A DNA stretch of 64,000 nucleotides from JAUIAI01 sp041396585 (GTDB lineage Bacteria > Pseudomonadota > Gammaproteobacteria > Burkholderiales > Burkholderiaceae_E): positions 310,001-374,000 of the forward strand of contig JAWKYG010000001.1 in assembly GCA_041396585.1 (NCBI GenBank). Reading direction: 5' to 3'. Under the pieces are notes generated by a model. It saw only the letters and a program-made list of their open reading frames with translations, had not been told where the DNA came from and ran no database searches. Positions 25,852-35,297 of this stretch are shown in pieces. Position 1 is the stretch's first letter; each line of letters begins with the position of its first letter. The position numbers and the translations under genes were made by a program.

Positions 25852-28800
25852 CAATAGAAGAAGCGGTAGGCGACGCCCAGCTCATGGGTGCCCCGGCCCG
25901 CACCGGTGGCATCCCGGCTGTACGCCGCAAACAAGGTGAGTTGGTCGGTGCCGAGGACCGAGCTGTTGATGCCCGCACTGGCACTGATGCTCGAGCCGGA
26001 AACCTCGTTCATATGCAGACCGAGTTCTGCAAATGGACGGGCCCCCCGGGTGTAGCCGGAGCTGTTCGTGGCACCGGCCGTCGCATAGACATCGAGTTGC
26101 GCGCCGGATGCGGGCAGGACCGCGTCGAGCGGCGCGGCCACGCCCGCCGGGACCGCCCCGCGCACCAGCGCGTCGGCCGGGCCGCCGGCATCGATCTGCA
26201 GATGGCTGAGCACGGTGCGCAGCGTCAGGTCCGGGTAGTCGATCCGAAAGCGATGACCGTACTCCAGGCTTGCCCGGCCGTACTTGCCCAGATCGCCGCC
26301 AAGCTGTGAGCGCCAGCGCCCGCCCTCGAGACTGGCTTTGAGGTAGTCGCGGGTGCTCATGTTCCAGCGGCCACCGAACTGCAGGTGGTCGCGTTCACCG
26401 ATCGCTGCCAGCGCCGCCGACTCGGTGGCGGCCAGCCCGCGTCCGGCCGATGCTTCCAGGTCCAGCCGCGCGTCGACGTTGTGGCGGACGATCGCGCGCG
26501 CCATGCCCGAGCGCTGTCCCGCATCGCGTTGGCCGAGCTCGAGCCGCAGTTCGGTCTGCGGACGTTTGTACACAAGACCCATGCCGAGGTCTCGGATCTG
26601 ATCGGGGACATCGCCGAGCAGGGCCGGGTCGGAGGATCGTTGGCGGGTCCGCCGGGCGAACCCATAGAGCTTCGAATGCTGGTTCAGGCTGAGCGCCGCA
26701 TCGCTCTGTATGACGGTGCGGGCGAGCGCACCCTGATGCTCGCTGCTCACCGACAGCCCGGCCGATGGCGCATCAGACATCATCGTATCGACCAGTTTCG
26801 CATGGGCTGTGTCGCTGTCCGGACGTGCGCTTGCGGTCTCGAAGGCAAGGGTCTGCGCCGAGGCATAACGACCGAGGCGCCGTTCGGCCTCGATCCGATC
26901 GAGCTTGGGCAGCCAGTCCGATACGGTGGCCAACAGATGGTCCAGCGTGTGGTCGTCGCGTTGGGTCAGAGCCATGGCCAGATCCGCCCACGCCGGCCGC
27001 GCGAGGTCCTTGGCATAGCGCGACAGCAGCCAGGCGCGCGCCGCGTCGTTGCTTTCCTGCGTGATCAGGTACGACACCGCCAGTTCGCTTGCCGCGATGC
27101 GCAAGGTATGCAGATCGCTCTTGCCGGAGGGGCCCAGAAGGTTGCCGACATGCAGGGGCAGGGTCTCGATGCGATCGATCTCATTGTTCAGGCGGGCGGC
27201 AAGCGTTTGTGCCTCGTCGCTGGATCCGCGCGCGCCGACGATCTTCTCGGGAATCAAAGCCAGGCTGCCGGCCTGTTCATTGCGCTGCGCAGACTCCGTC
27301 ATGCCGGCGACCTCGCGAATCAGCGTGCGCAGCAGGCCGCGTGCCTCGTCGGCCGGGCTGAAGCGCATGGCGAGCGCCACCACTCGGGAGCGGATCATCG
27401 GATCGATGGGGCGTTCGGGCTCCGGCCGGTTACGCAGTTCGGTCCAGGCGCGGCGGCGCAGCTGCCAGGCCGCATCGCTGCGCCCTGCCATTTCCAGGGC
27501 ATCCGCGTAGGCAAGCCACCAAAGGTAGTCATCGCTTTCACGGGCCTGCCACACGAAATACGGCAGGGCATTGGTCGGCTCGTCCAGCGCCAGTAGTGCG
27601 GCGCCATACGGGCCCCAGAGCGCCGGCTGCTTGCGTGCCTCGCCCGACCAGGCGTCGAGAGTGGCGCGCAGCCTGCGGTCATCGCGCTGGGCGAGCAGTG
27701 TCCAAAGCATGCCGGCGCGATTTTCCATGTCGGCCGGGTTGAGCCGGTAGACCTCGGTGAAGTCTGCAAAGGCCTCGTCCAGGCGGTTCGCGGACTGGTG
27801 GTAGGCACCACGCTGCTTCAGATAGCCGACGTCGCGGACGATATGCTCGCTCAGCCCACTGGGCAATGACGCCAGAAAGTCTTGGACGTCGGACGGACGG
27901 CCGGCCTCGAACCAGCTACCGATCGCGGCATAGGCCATGCCGACATCGCGAAACTTGTGAAAGCCGTGGGCATAGGCCTCGGCCGCCCGCGCCGGCAGGG
28001 TCGGTCGAAGCAGATCGGCGAGGTCGCGAAGACTGGTCGGATCATAGGCATCCAGACGCAGAATCCGCACATAGCATTCCAGGGCCAGGGCGGTGCGCTG
28101 GCGGCCTTGCGCGAGCCGGGCGAGTGTCTGCCAGTAGCGGCCACTGCGTTCCTGCTCGGCACCATGCCGATCGGGCATGCGTGCCACGCTCAGCGCGGCC
28201 AGCATCGCATCGAACGCCTCGGTCTGGCGACCGGCCTGCTCGAGGACGCGCGCCTGCCTGGCCGAACGGGTGGGATCCGGCCCGAAGCGAACATCCATCT
28301 CGCGCAAGGTGAGCAGCAGCAGCTCGGTATCGCCACTGCGGTCGGCGACATCGGCCAGGGCGGTGCGCAGTTTGAAATCCGTCTGGCTGTCGGCGGCGGC
28401 GTTCGGTCGCTCGCGGATCAATGCCACGGATTCATGGGCGCGCCCCTGAGCCTCGTAGTTCTCGGCCAGGCGCAGCAGCGCCTGCAGGTCACCTGGCGCA
28501 TGCGCCAGGCGCCAGTTCAGGAACTCATTGAGTTTGCCCAGGTCGCGCAGGCCGACCGCCAGGCGTTCGACGTGATTCCAGAAGCGGCTCTCGCCGGTTG
28601 CCTGAGCCAGATGGTGCCAGCTGGACGGGGCCTCGATCGGGCGCTGAGACCATTCGGCGACCTCGGCCACGCGGATATGCCAGACCCAGCTCTGGGGCAC
28701 CTGCTCGGTGGCGCTGAGGGCAACCGCGTAGGCATCGTCGAGGTTGCCATTGGCCACGAAGATCTCGAACGCCAGGCGGTATGCCTCATCATCGAAGGCC

Positions 28801-30572
28801 AGCGTGGGCATCTGCAGGGCTCGCCGTGCCAGTTCCGTGTCCCGCCGGGCGATCGCGTCGCGCTCGGCGCTGCGGTTCAGGTTCTCGATCAGCGCGGCGA
28901 TCGGGTCATCGGCCGGACCGACGCCGCGACCGAGCTCTCCGTCGCCGCCAGCCACGGACGCAAGGGAGGTGGCAGACGGTGCGGCTTGTTGCGTGCCCGC
29001 CATGCTGGTGGTCTGATGCGGTGCGGACAGCGTCGGTTCCACCGCGACCCGGACGCTTTCGGTCACGGTCTGTTCAACGGCGGGCCGGACCGGTTCTCCC
29101 ATCGATTGCTCGTCGCCGGCCTGAGCCCGTTGCGCCAGGGCTGGCTCGGACGCTGTCTCGACGGTCGTCGCGACCGGCGCCAGCGAGGGCGCGGGCGCCG
29201 CCTCGGCGATCGTCGGTTCGTCCGAGGGCCCGGCGGCAGGATGCGACCTTGCGGCCAGCAGCTTGTGTGCGAGCGCACCATCCGGCTGCCACTCGCCGAG
29301 CCGTTGCAGCAGGCCTGCCAGGGGATCGGGATCGGAGGCGGGCGCGCTCGCGGCCACCTCGGGTTCGCCGACCTCGCCCTCCGTTGGAAAGGACGGGGAG
29401 AGCCGGGAAGGCGCCGGGGACGAGGCGACATTCGCGGCAGCAGACGCAGGCACCGAGGCGGGCGCGGATGGGGCGGCGGGCTCGATTGCATGCGCGAAAG
29501 GCGCGGGGATCATCGCAGGGCTCTGGTCGACCGCTCGGACAGCATCGTCCTCATAGAGCATTCCCGCGTGGGCGGCACGGATCGGCGAGAGCGCGCTGGC
29601 CAGCTCACCCAGGCCGACCCAGGCCTGATGGCGCATGCGATCGAGGCTGGCCACCAGATACGCGCTCAGCCCACCCGAGAACTTGAGCATCTCGCGGGCG
29701 AAGCGCTGCGCCAGGTCGGGCCGGTTGGCCGACAGGGCGAGCCTGGCCAGACGCCTGTTGAGCGCGACATCGCGCTCGATCCGTGGCAGGCGGGGCTCCA
29801 ACTCGACAAAGAATTCCGGCAGGCGGGCGCCAGAGGTTTCGCTGCTGGCTACCAGATCGAGAAAGCGCAGACGAAGCGCCGGCGATGAACTGGCGTCGAA
29901 GGCGCGCCAGTACAAGCGCGCTGCCAGGCCGAAGTCACCTAGCCCGATCGCGGCGCGCGCATATTCGACGACCCGGTCGGGATCCGTGACCTGCTCGAGC
30001 CGCCCGGGCGCGATGCCCAGACCGCTGAGTTGGGTCAGGATCTGAGCCGCCAGCCAGGGAGCGCGGATCGCCTGGGCGCGGTGATAGTAGGCCTCGAGCT
30101 GAATCGGATCCTCGGACTGCCGGGCCAGCCTGGAGATCAGGTCTGCCAGGGTGGCCAACAGTTGCGCCCGTCGCGGGCTGCCCTCGGCTTCGCGAAAGGC
30201 CATGCGCTCCAATACCGACACCCGCAGATGCTCGACATCGTGATGGAGCCGGTGCGGGCCCTTGGCGCGGATCATGGCCAGGGTGCGCAGCGCGGCGTCA
30301 TCGTGACCGAGCAAGACCTCATGGCGGGCCAGCGTCATGCGCAGTTGCCAGTTGCCTGGCGCCGCATTGAGCCATGCGTGCAGATACGTGACGGTCAGCG
30401 AGTCCGACTCGCTGGCGTTGGCCAACCGCTCCTGCAATGACTGCGATGGCAGCGCCAACCATCCGACCAGTGTCATGACGAAGGCGAACAGCGCCACGAT
30501 CCCGCGGGGGAACAGGCGGCGCCGACCGCGGTCAGCAGTGGACAGATACCAGGGTTCCTGAGCGAGCAGCAT
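25851..30572 (-). CDS. pelB: Pel outer-membrane export porin with TPR domain, PelB (large)
   Basis: A 1573-residue protein, clearly longer than P. aeruginosa PelB (1193). A membrane anchor (LFPRGIVALFAFVMTLVGWL) is followed by ~1100 residues of alpha-helical TPR repeats that bind PelA and guide the polymer. The C-terminal ~300 residues form a beta-barrel ending in an aromatic residue (LGVAYRFFY). The extra length is partly a low-complexity Ala/Pro/Ser/Glu insert at about residues 350-530 (for example APSAPASVPASAAANVASSP) that splits the TPR region. The start lies inside pelA's 3' end. The insert may be a flexible spacer. Confidence 0.93.
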   Translation of the reverse strand: MLLAQEPWYLSTADRGRRRLFPRGIVALFAFVMTLVGWLALPSQSLQERLANASESDSLTVTYLHAWLNAAPGNWQLRMTLARHEVLLGHDDAALRTLAMIRAKGPHRLHHDVEHLRVSVLERMAFREAEGSPRRAQLLATLADLISRLARQSEDPIQLEAYYHRAQAIRAPWLAAQILTQLSGLGIAPGRLEQVTDPDRVVEYARAAIGLGDFGLAARLYWRAFDASSSPALRLRFLDLVASSETSGARLPEFFVELEPRLPRIERDVALNRRLARLALSANRPDLAQRFAREMLKFSGGLSAYLVASLDRMRHQAWVGLGELASALSPIRAAHAGMLYEDDAVRAVDQSPAMIPAPFAHAIEPAAPSAPASVPASAAANVASSPAPSRLSPSFPTEGEVGEPEVAASAPASDPDPLAGLLQRLGEWQPDGALAHKLLAARSHPAAGPSDEPTIAEAAPAPSLAPVATTVETASEPALAQRAQAGDEQSMGEPVRPAVEQTVTESVRVAVEPTLSAPHQTTSMAGTQQAAPSATSLASVAGGDGELGRGVGPADDPIAALIENLNRSAERDAIARRDTELARRALQMPTLAFDDEAYRLAFEIFVANGNLDDAYAVALSATEQVPQSWVWHIRVAEVAEWSQRPIEAPSSWHHLAQATGESRFWNHVERLAVGLRDLGKLNEFLNWRLAHAPGDLQALLRLAENYEAQGRAHESVALIRERPNAAADSQTDFKLRTALADVADRSGDTELLLLTLREMDVRFGPDPTRSARQARVLEQAGRQTEAFDAMLAALSVARMPDRHGAEQERSGRYWQTLARLAQGRQRTALALECYVRILRLDAYDPTSLRDLADLLRPTLPARAAEAYAHGFHKFRDVGMAYAAIGSWFEAGRPSDVQDFLASLPSGLSEHIVRDVGYLKQRGAYHQSANRLDEAFADFTEVYRLNPADMENRAGMLWTLLAQRDDRRLRATLDAWSGEARKQPALWGPYGAALLALDEPTNALPYFVWQARESDDYLWWLAYADALEMAGRSDAAWQLRRRAWTELRNRPEPERPIDPMIRSRVVALAMRFSPADEARGLLRTLIREVAGMTESAQRNEQAGSLALIPEKIVGARGSSDEAQTLAARLNNEIDRIETLPLHVGNLLGPSGKSDLHTLRIAASELAVSYLITQESNDAARAWLLSRYAKDLARPAWADLAMALTQRDDHTLDHLLATVSDWLPKLDRIEAERRLGRYASAQTLAFETASARPDSDTAHAKLVDTMMSDAPSAGLSVSSEHQGALARTVIQSDAALSLNQHSKLYGFARRTRQRSSDPALLGDVPDQIRDLGMGLVYKRPQTELRLELGQRDAGQRSGMARAIVRHNVDARLDLEASAGRGLAATESAALAAIGERDHLQFGGRWNMSTRDYLKASLEGGRWRSQLGGDLGKYGRASLEYGHRFRIDYPDLTLRTVLSHLQIDAGGPADALVRGAVPAGVAAPLDAVLPASGAQLDVYATAGATNSSGYTRGARPFAELGLHMNEVSGSSISASAGINSSVLGTDQLTLFAAYSRDATGAGRGTHELGVAYRFFY

Positions 30573-33561
30573 CGCGAGGGATTCCGTACGTGTAAATCGG
30601 GACTTGCGAGGGCCCGTCGTCGGTGGCCTGACGTCGGGCGAGAATGGCCTTGCCGCCGATGGCCACCTGGCAGTGCGCTTGATGACGCAGTGCGATGTGG
30701 GCCTTGTTCCCGGCTTTCAGGCGGAACTGCAATGAGCGCGGATCGCGTTGCAGCGAGTCGATGCGCGCGTCGGACCAGGCGAGCAGCGGCGGTGCCTGTG
30801 CCTGATTGGCCTTGGACAACAGGCGCAGCCGCGCCTGGCTGCCGCCGAGATGCAGATAGGTGCCATCGGAGCCTCTCCAGTAGCCGGCGATACCGGGGCT
30901 GGCCTGCCAGTCGATGCGCGCGAGTAGATCGTTCGCGATGCGCAGCGTTCGTAGCTGGCCATTGCCGCGGATCTCCCAGGTAATTGCGTCGGGCGGCTCG
31001 CCATCTGCGGCGAGTACACGGCCGACGGTCATCGATTCGAAGTCACGCACCTTGGCGGCGTAGTCCGACCCGAACACGGGAAACGTCGGTTGTGCCAGCG
31101 CATAGCGATAGACGCGATGCAGCGCTGCGATCGACGCAGGTCGGGTTGCCGAATAGGTGTGAAAGTAGACATTGATCGGCTTGAGACGGCGCGGACGCTC
31201 GGTCAACTCGAACGTCTCGATCACGCGTTCATAGCCGTAGAACGGGCCGGTCCAGTCATTCGTGTAGACGTTTTCGTTCTGATTCGGCGCCAACACCTGC
31301 AGCCGCCCGCCTCGGCGGATCGAGATCGGCGCCACCCGGCCCAGGCTGGGCGCTCGCTGCGTGATCGTGGTGTCGCCACCATTCATGTTCAGCAGGCCCG
31401 CCTGATCAGCGAGCGCGACTGCTTCGGCCGGCGGATTGCAGTCGCCGGTCCAGAGCATCATGCGTACGCGCTTGCCCTCGGGAGCCAGCCGCCGGTTGAT
31501 GTAGTCGGCCGATCCGGTAATTTCGCGCGCGAGAGAGAAGCGGTACCCGGGAATCGGCAGATGCGGCGCCTTGCGGTCATAGGCATCGGTGGTCATTCCA
31601 GGTGCGGGCGGTTCGTTGCCGTTCGCGGAGATATGCGCTGCCGCACGCCAGAAGAACGGATGGGAGTACGAATGGGTGGCGATCTCGACGTGATCGAGCG
31701 CGAAGATGCTGCGCGCGATCCCCTCGAGTGCGGGACTCAGTTCCGGATACAGGCCCGATGGCCCGATTTCGCCTTCGATCACCGACACCGTATGGGGAAC
31801 CCGGTAGCGGTTGATGAATTCATCCAGCATCACGCCCGCGGCGAACGGTGCACCTGGCAGTTCGGCACGCGAGGCGAAGCCATCACCGTCGACATGCACG
31901 AGCAACAGCCTTCGGCCGTTCTCGGTCGTGACATCGGGAGCGAATGGCAATCCACCCGCCGAAAGCGCCCTGGCGAGAAATGCGATCGGGTCGATGACCC
32001 AGTTCTCTCCCATGTCATAGGCGCGCCAGGCATGTGGCGCCAGCGCGAAGCCGCCCCAGTCGGTCCAGGCCACCGTATCGATGAACTGGCCGAGGCGGTC
32101 GCGCATGCGTATGCCGGTCTGCGCGCCTTCGCCTGCGGTGATCGTCGTCGGGGGCCGTGCGGGCAGCACCTCGGTTTCGAATCCCTTCAGCGACGATGCG
32201 CCTGCGGCCAGTGCCAGGGGTGAACCCACCGGGCGGGCAGGGCGCTTGAGATCGAGGATTTCGGCGATGCCCCGGCCCGCGGGCGTACCGAGGTCATTCA
32301 GCACTGCGATTGGCAGGCCGTCGGCGCGGGCGCGTCCCAACAGTTCGAGCCAGGATTGGGCTGCCTGCGCCGGCAAAGACTCTTGAAACACGGCCACGAT
32401 GCCGGCATAGCGGTCACGCAGGCTTGCCGGCAGGGCCGGATGCGCCGTCATGTCCAGCCGTTGCACCTGGTAGCCCAGGTACTGCAATGGCATCGTCACC
32501 AGCCGATGCGCCACAAGCTGTTGGTCCTGAACGCCGGCGGGGCGGTCATGCACCAGCAACACGGTGCGTGGCTGCAGTTGCACTACGCCCGTGCCGATCG
32601 TGTTCAGTGCGCCATTGCTGACGTAGGGCGTGATGCCGTGCGCGAGGATTCGCTCGGCGATCTCCCGCTGGCCGGCCCGGTCGGTTTCAGGCGCGTAGTC
32701 GATCGCCAGTGTTCTCAGCCCGAGGCTTCGCACATGCGCGAAGCGCGCCAACAGCCACTGACGGTCCTGATCGGGCACCCGTTCGTAGCGACCACTGGTC
32801 TGGTTCCAGCGACCGTACATCGACTCGGCGGCCACCGCTTCCAGCATCGGGGCGACCTCGTCGAGGATCTCGAAGCCCCGATTGGCGATCAGCTGCGCTC
32901 CCGGATACCGCTGCTTGATCAGGCGGATAGCGCGTATCAGACCCTGGCGTCGTTGCTCGCGAATCGAGTCATCGCCGGGCAGTGTCTGCCAGGCATCCAG
33001 GGTGTCGAGGAAGAAGCCGCGGAAACCACGTGCCCAGAGCGGCGCGATCAGCCGATCGAGCAGCGCCGACGGCCAGTCGGGGTGAGCGGTGTCAATGACT
33101 TTCGAATGCCAGACCCGGTTGGTTCCCACGAGCATCGATGCGGGGATCGGCGAGTCGCCAGGCGTGCTGTCACGAACCTCGCCGACCGACACATAGGCAT
33201 AGAGCTGGGAGTGACCGGCGCTGTCCTTGATGTAGGCCAGCGGATCCTGGCCATGGCTGGGCTCGACCACCACGACGTCGAATGCGCGCAGCTGCTCCAG
33301 CGGCGCATCGGCGCCATAATGCAGTGCAACACGCCACTGTGACGCCAGGCTGACCGGCGCGCTGCCGGCAGGTCTGTCTGCGGCCGGCGCCTGCTCTTGC
33401 GCGGCGACCGGGGCGGACAGGCTGGCGAGTGCCGCGGTGATGGCCAGCGCCACCGCGCGCCGCCGCAAGGGCCGCGAGGCTCGTGACCTCGTGCACACTC
33501 TGATGTCTGGATCGCGAAGGACCGGCGAGCCGGTCCCCGATCGGGATTTACACTTCCACAT
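30532..33561 (-). CDS. pelA: Pel hydrolase/deacetylase PelA
   Basis: A 1009-residue periplasmic enzyme, first gene of the pel operon. The N-terminal part has a signal peptide (ending SAPVAAQ) after an unusually long Arg-rich leader. Residues ~75-310 form a GH114/GH166-type glycoside hydrolase with acidic catalytic candidates in GFFLDTLDAW and AAESMYGRW. The C-terminal half is a polysaccharide deacetylase with LLLVHVDGDGFASR and the zinc motif HSYSH. PelA deacetylates Pel for export and can trim it. It starts 51 bp from the divergent lgt, so a shared promoter gap is very short. Confidence 0.95.
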   Translation of the reverse strand: MWKCKSRSGTGSPVLRDPDIRVCTRSRASRPLRRRAVALAITAALASLSAPVAAQEQAPAADRPAGSAPVSLASQWRVALHYGADAPLEQLRAFDVVVVEPSHGQDPLAYIKDSAGHSQLYAYVSVGEVRDSTPGDSPIPASMLVGTNRVWHSKVIDTAHPDWPSALLDRLIAPLWARGFRGFFLDTLDAWQTLPGDDSIREQRRQGLIRAIRLIKQRYPGAQLIANRGFEILDEVAPMLEAVAAESMYGRWNQTSGRYERVPDQDRQWLLARFAHVRSLGLRTLAIDYAPETDRAGQREIAERILAHGITPYVSNGALNTIGTGVVQLQPRTVLLVHDRPAGVQDQQLVAHRLVTMPLQYLGYQVQRLDMTAHPALPASLRDRYAGIVAVFQESLPAQAAQSWLELLGRARADGLPIAVLNDLGTPAGRGIAEILDLKRPARPVGSPLALAAGASSLKGFETEVLPARPPTTITAGEGAQTGIRMRDRLGQFIDTVAWTDWGGFALAPHAWRAYDMGENWVIDPIAFLARALSAGGLPFAPDVTTENGRRLLLVHVDGDGFASRAELPGAPFAAGVMLDEFINRYRVPHTVSVIEGEIGPSGLYPELSPALEGIARSIFALDHVEIATHSYSHPFFWRAAAHISANGNEPPAPGMTTDAYDRKAPHLPIPGYRFSLAREITGSADYINRRLAPEGKRVRMMLWTGDCNPPAEAVALADQAGLLNMNGGDTTITQRAPSLGRVAPISIRRGGRLQVLAPNQNENVYTNDWTGPFYGYERVIETFELTERPRRLKPINVYFHTYSATRPASIAALHRVYRYALAQPTFPVFGSDYAAKVRDFESMTVGRVLAADGEPPDAITWEIRGNGQLRTLRIANDLLARIDWQASPGIAGYWRGSDGTYLHLGGSQARLRLLSKANQAQAPPLLAWSDARIDSLQRDPRSLQFRLKAGNKAHIALRHQAHCQVAIGGKAILARRQATDDGPSQVPIYTYGIPRDAARSGTLVSVHC

Positions 33562-33612
33562 GGCTGGTCTTGGCGGATAAGCCGCTCTCGTACGCTTTTG
33601 ATCCTAGAAACC

Positions 33613-34431
33613 ATGCTGGTGCACCCGAACTTCAACCCGATAGCCGTCGAATTTGGGCCGATAGCCGTTCGCTGGTATGGCCTGATGTACCTGGCTGCCT
33701 TTGCGCTTTTCTTCTTTTTGGGGCGTGCGAGGCTACGTAAGCCCTTGTTTTTAAAGCAATCCGGCCTATCTCCGGTGATGCTCGAAGATCTCTTGTTCTG
33801 GGGGGCTTTAGGGGTGGTAATCGGCGGACGGCTGGGCTACATCCTGTTCTACAAGCCGCTCGAGTATTTTTCGCAACCCCTTGAAATCCTTGCGGTTTGG
33901 CGCGGTGGAATGTCCTTCCACGGTGGCCTGATCGGGGTCATCGTGGCACTGTGGCTTTATTGCCGACGCCGACAGTTGGACTACTGGCGGGTGATGGATT
34001 TCGTGGCGCCTCTGGTGCCGATCGGATTGGCTGCCGGCAGGCTCGGCAACTTCATCAACGGGGAGCTGTGGGGCCGGCCGAGCGACCTGCCCTGGGCGAT
34101 GATCTTTCCCCAGGCCGGCGACGGTGTGGCCAGGCATCCGTCGCAGCTCTATCAGTTTGCCGGCGAGGGCCTGGCCGCGTTCGCGCTGCTCTGGTGGTTC
34201 TCGTCCAGGCCACGGCCGGCGGGGATGACCTCGGGCGCGTTCCTGATCGTCTATGCGACGTTCCGTTTTCTGGCCGAATTCGCCCGCGAACCCGACGCAT
34301 TCCTGGGCACGCTGGCCTTGAACCTCACGATGGGGCAGTGGTTGAGCCTGCCGATGTTCTTGAGCGGTGTGCTGTTGGTGGCCTGGTCAGCGAAACGCGC
34401 GCCACATCATGTAGCCGGCCAGCACCAGTAA
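33613..34431 (+). CDS. lgt: Prolipoprotein diacylglyceryl transferase
   Basis: Lgt transfers diacylglycerol from phosphatidylglycerol to the lipobox Cys of prolipoproteins in the inner membrane. ATG 33613 (MLVHPNFNPIAVEFGPIAV) is the family start and gives 272 residues. Signature segments are WRGGMSFHGGLIGV and GLAAGRLGNFINGELWGRP, with the essential His and Arg, followed by RHPSQLYQFAGEGL. The gene's 3' end overlaps the convergent TauE/SafE gene by 45 bp. It is needed for PelC and other lipoproteins in the window. Confidence 0.97.
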   Translation: MLVHPNFNPIAVEFGPIAVRWYGLMYLAAFALFFFLGRARLRKPLFLKQSGLSPVMLEDLLFWGALGVVIGGRLGYILFYKPLEYFSQPLEILAVWRGGMSFHGGLIGVIVALWLYCRRRQLDYWRVMDFVAPLVPIGLAAGRLGNFINGELWGRPSDLPWAMIFPQAGDGVARHPSQLYQFAGEGLAAFALLWWFSSRPRPAGMTSGAFLIVYATFRFLAEFAREPDAFLGTLALNLTMGQWLSLPMFLSGVLLVAWSAKRAPHHVAGQHQ

Positions 34432-35196
34432 GAGCAGCGCGAAAATCCGGCGCAGCGTTGCTACGGGCAGGCGGTGGGCCAGCGCCGCGCCGATCGGCGC
34501 CGTGCTGACGCTGGCCAGCGAGATCGCCAGCAGGGCCGGCACCCAGATATAGCCGAGCATCGTGCCCGGGACATCCTGGCCGGGCTGGGCGATCGCATAG
34601 CCCAGGGCCCCACCGGCGGCGATGGGGAATCCGGCCGCCGCGCTGCTGCCGATCGCCTGCTGCATCTTCACGCCCCGGCGGCTCAGAAACGGGATCGTCA
34701 GAAAGCCCCCGCCAGCGCCGAGCACAGCCGATGCCGCACCGATCAGGGCACCGGCGCCGAACAGCCCGGTCGGGCCGGGTAGCGTCGCCTGCTGATCCAC
34801 AGTCGCCTTGGGAGCCGGGCGCAGCATGCGCAGTGCCGACCAGCTCATAAACAATGCGAAGCCCATGGTCAGCCACCGAGAATCGGCCCGATGCACGAAC
34901 TGCGTGGTGAGAAGGGTGCCGACCACGATACCCGGCGAAAGCCCGGCGACCACCCGCCAGAGCACTCCGCCGCGGCGGTGATGGGCGCGCACGCTGGACA
35001 CCGAGGTGAACAGGATGGTGCTCAACGATGTGGCGATCGCAATCTTGATCAGGGTTTCCGGCGGGAAGCCGGCACTTTGCAGCGCCACCACCATGAACGG
35101 CACCATCATCATGCCTCCGCCCACACCCAGCAGACCGGCGAGCACACCGATGACCGCGCCCAGCCCGGTCAGTGCAATGAACAATGCGGGAGTCAC
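34387..35196 (-). CDS. TauE/SafE-family membrane permease (possible sulfite exporter)
   Basis: A 269-residue polytopic protein from GTG 35196 (VTPALFIALTGLGAVIGVLA). The frame extends upstream, but that part is Arg-rich and not membrane-like. The family repeat is visible twice: LAGLLGVGGGMMMVPFMVV near the start and SAVLGAGGGFLTIPFL in the second half. Members export sulfite or other organosulfur products, but many are uncharacterised. Xsc at 57 kb would produce sulfite, a possible link by function rather than by position. Confidence 0.85.
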   Translation of the reverse strand: MTPALFIALTGLGAVIGVLAGLLGVGGGMMMVPFMVVALQSAGFPPETLIKIAIATSLSTILFTSVSSVRAHHRRGGVLWRVVAGLSPGIVVGTLLTTQFVHRADSRWLTMGFALFMSWSALRMLRPAPKATVDQQATLPGPTGLFGAGALIGAASAVLGAGGGFLTIPFLSRRGVKMQQAIGSSAAAGFPIAAGGALGYAIAQPGQDVPGTMLGYIWVPALLAISLASVSTAPIGAALAHRLPVATLRRIFALLLLVLAGYMMWRAFR

Positions 35197-35297
35197 GGCA
35201 GGCGGCCCTGTGGTCAGAAGCGTCAAGAGATGACCGCTCGTCGGGCGAACAGCCTCCTTCGACCGGTGTGGAACGGACGGTTTGATAGCATTTTGGC

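Noticed and set aside
28900..29560. Tandem repeat or CRISPR-like array within pelB
   Set aside because: The region is low-complexity Ala/Pro coding sequence in frame; there are no regular repeats or spacers.
27882..29888. A 668-codon open frame opposite pelB
   Set aside because: It has no signal, motif or ribosome site and mirrors the codon pattern of pelB on the other strand.
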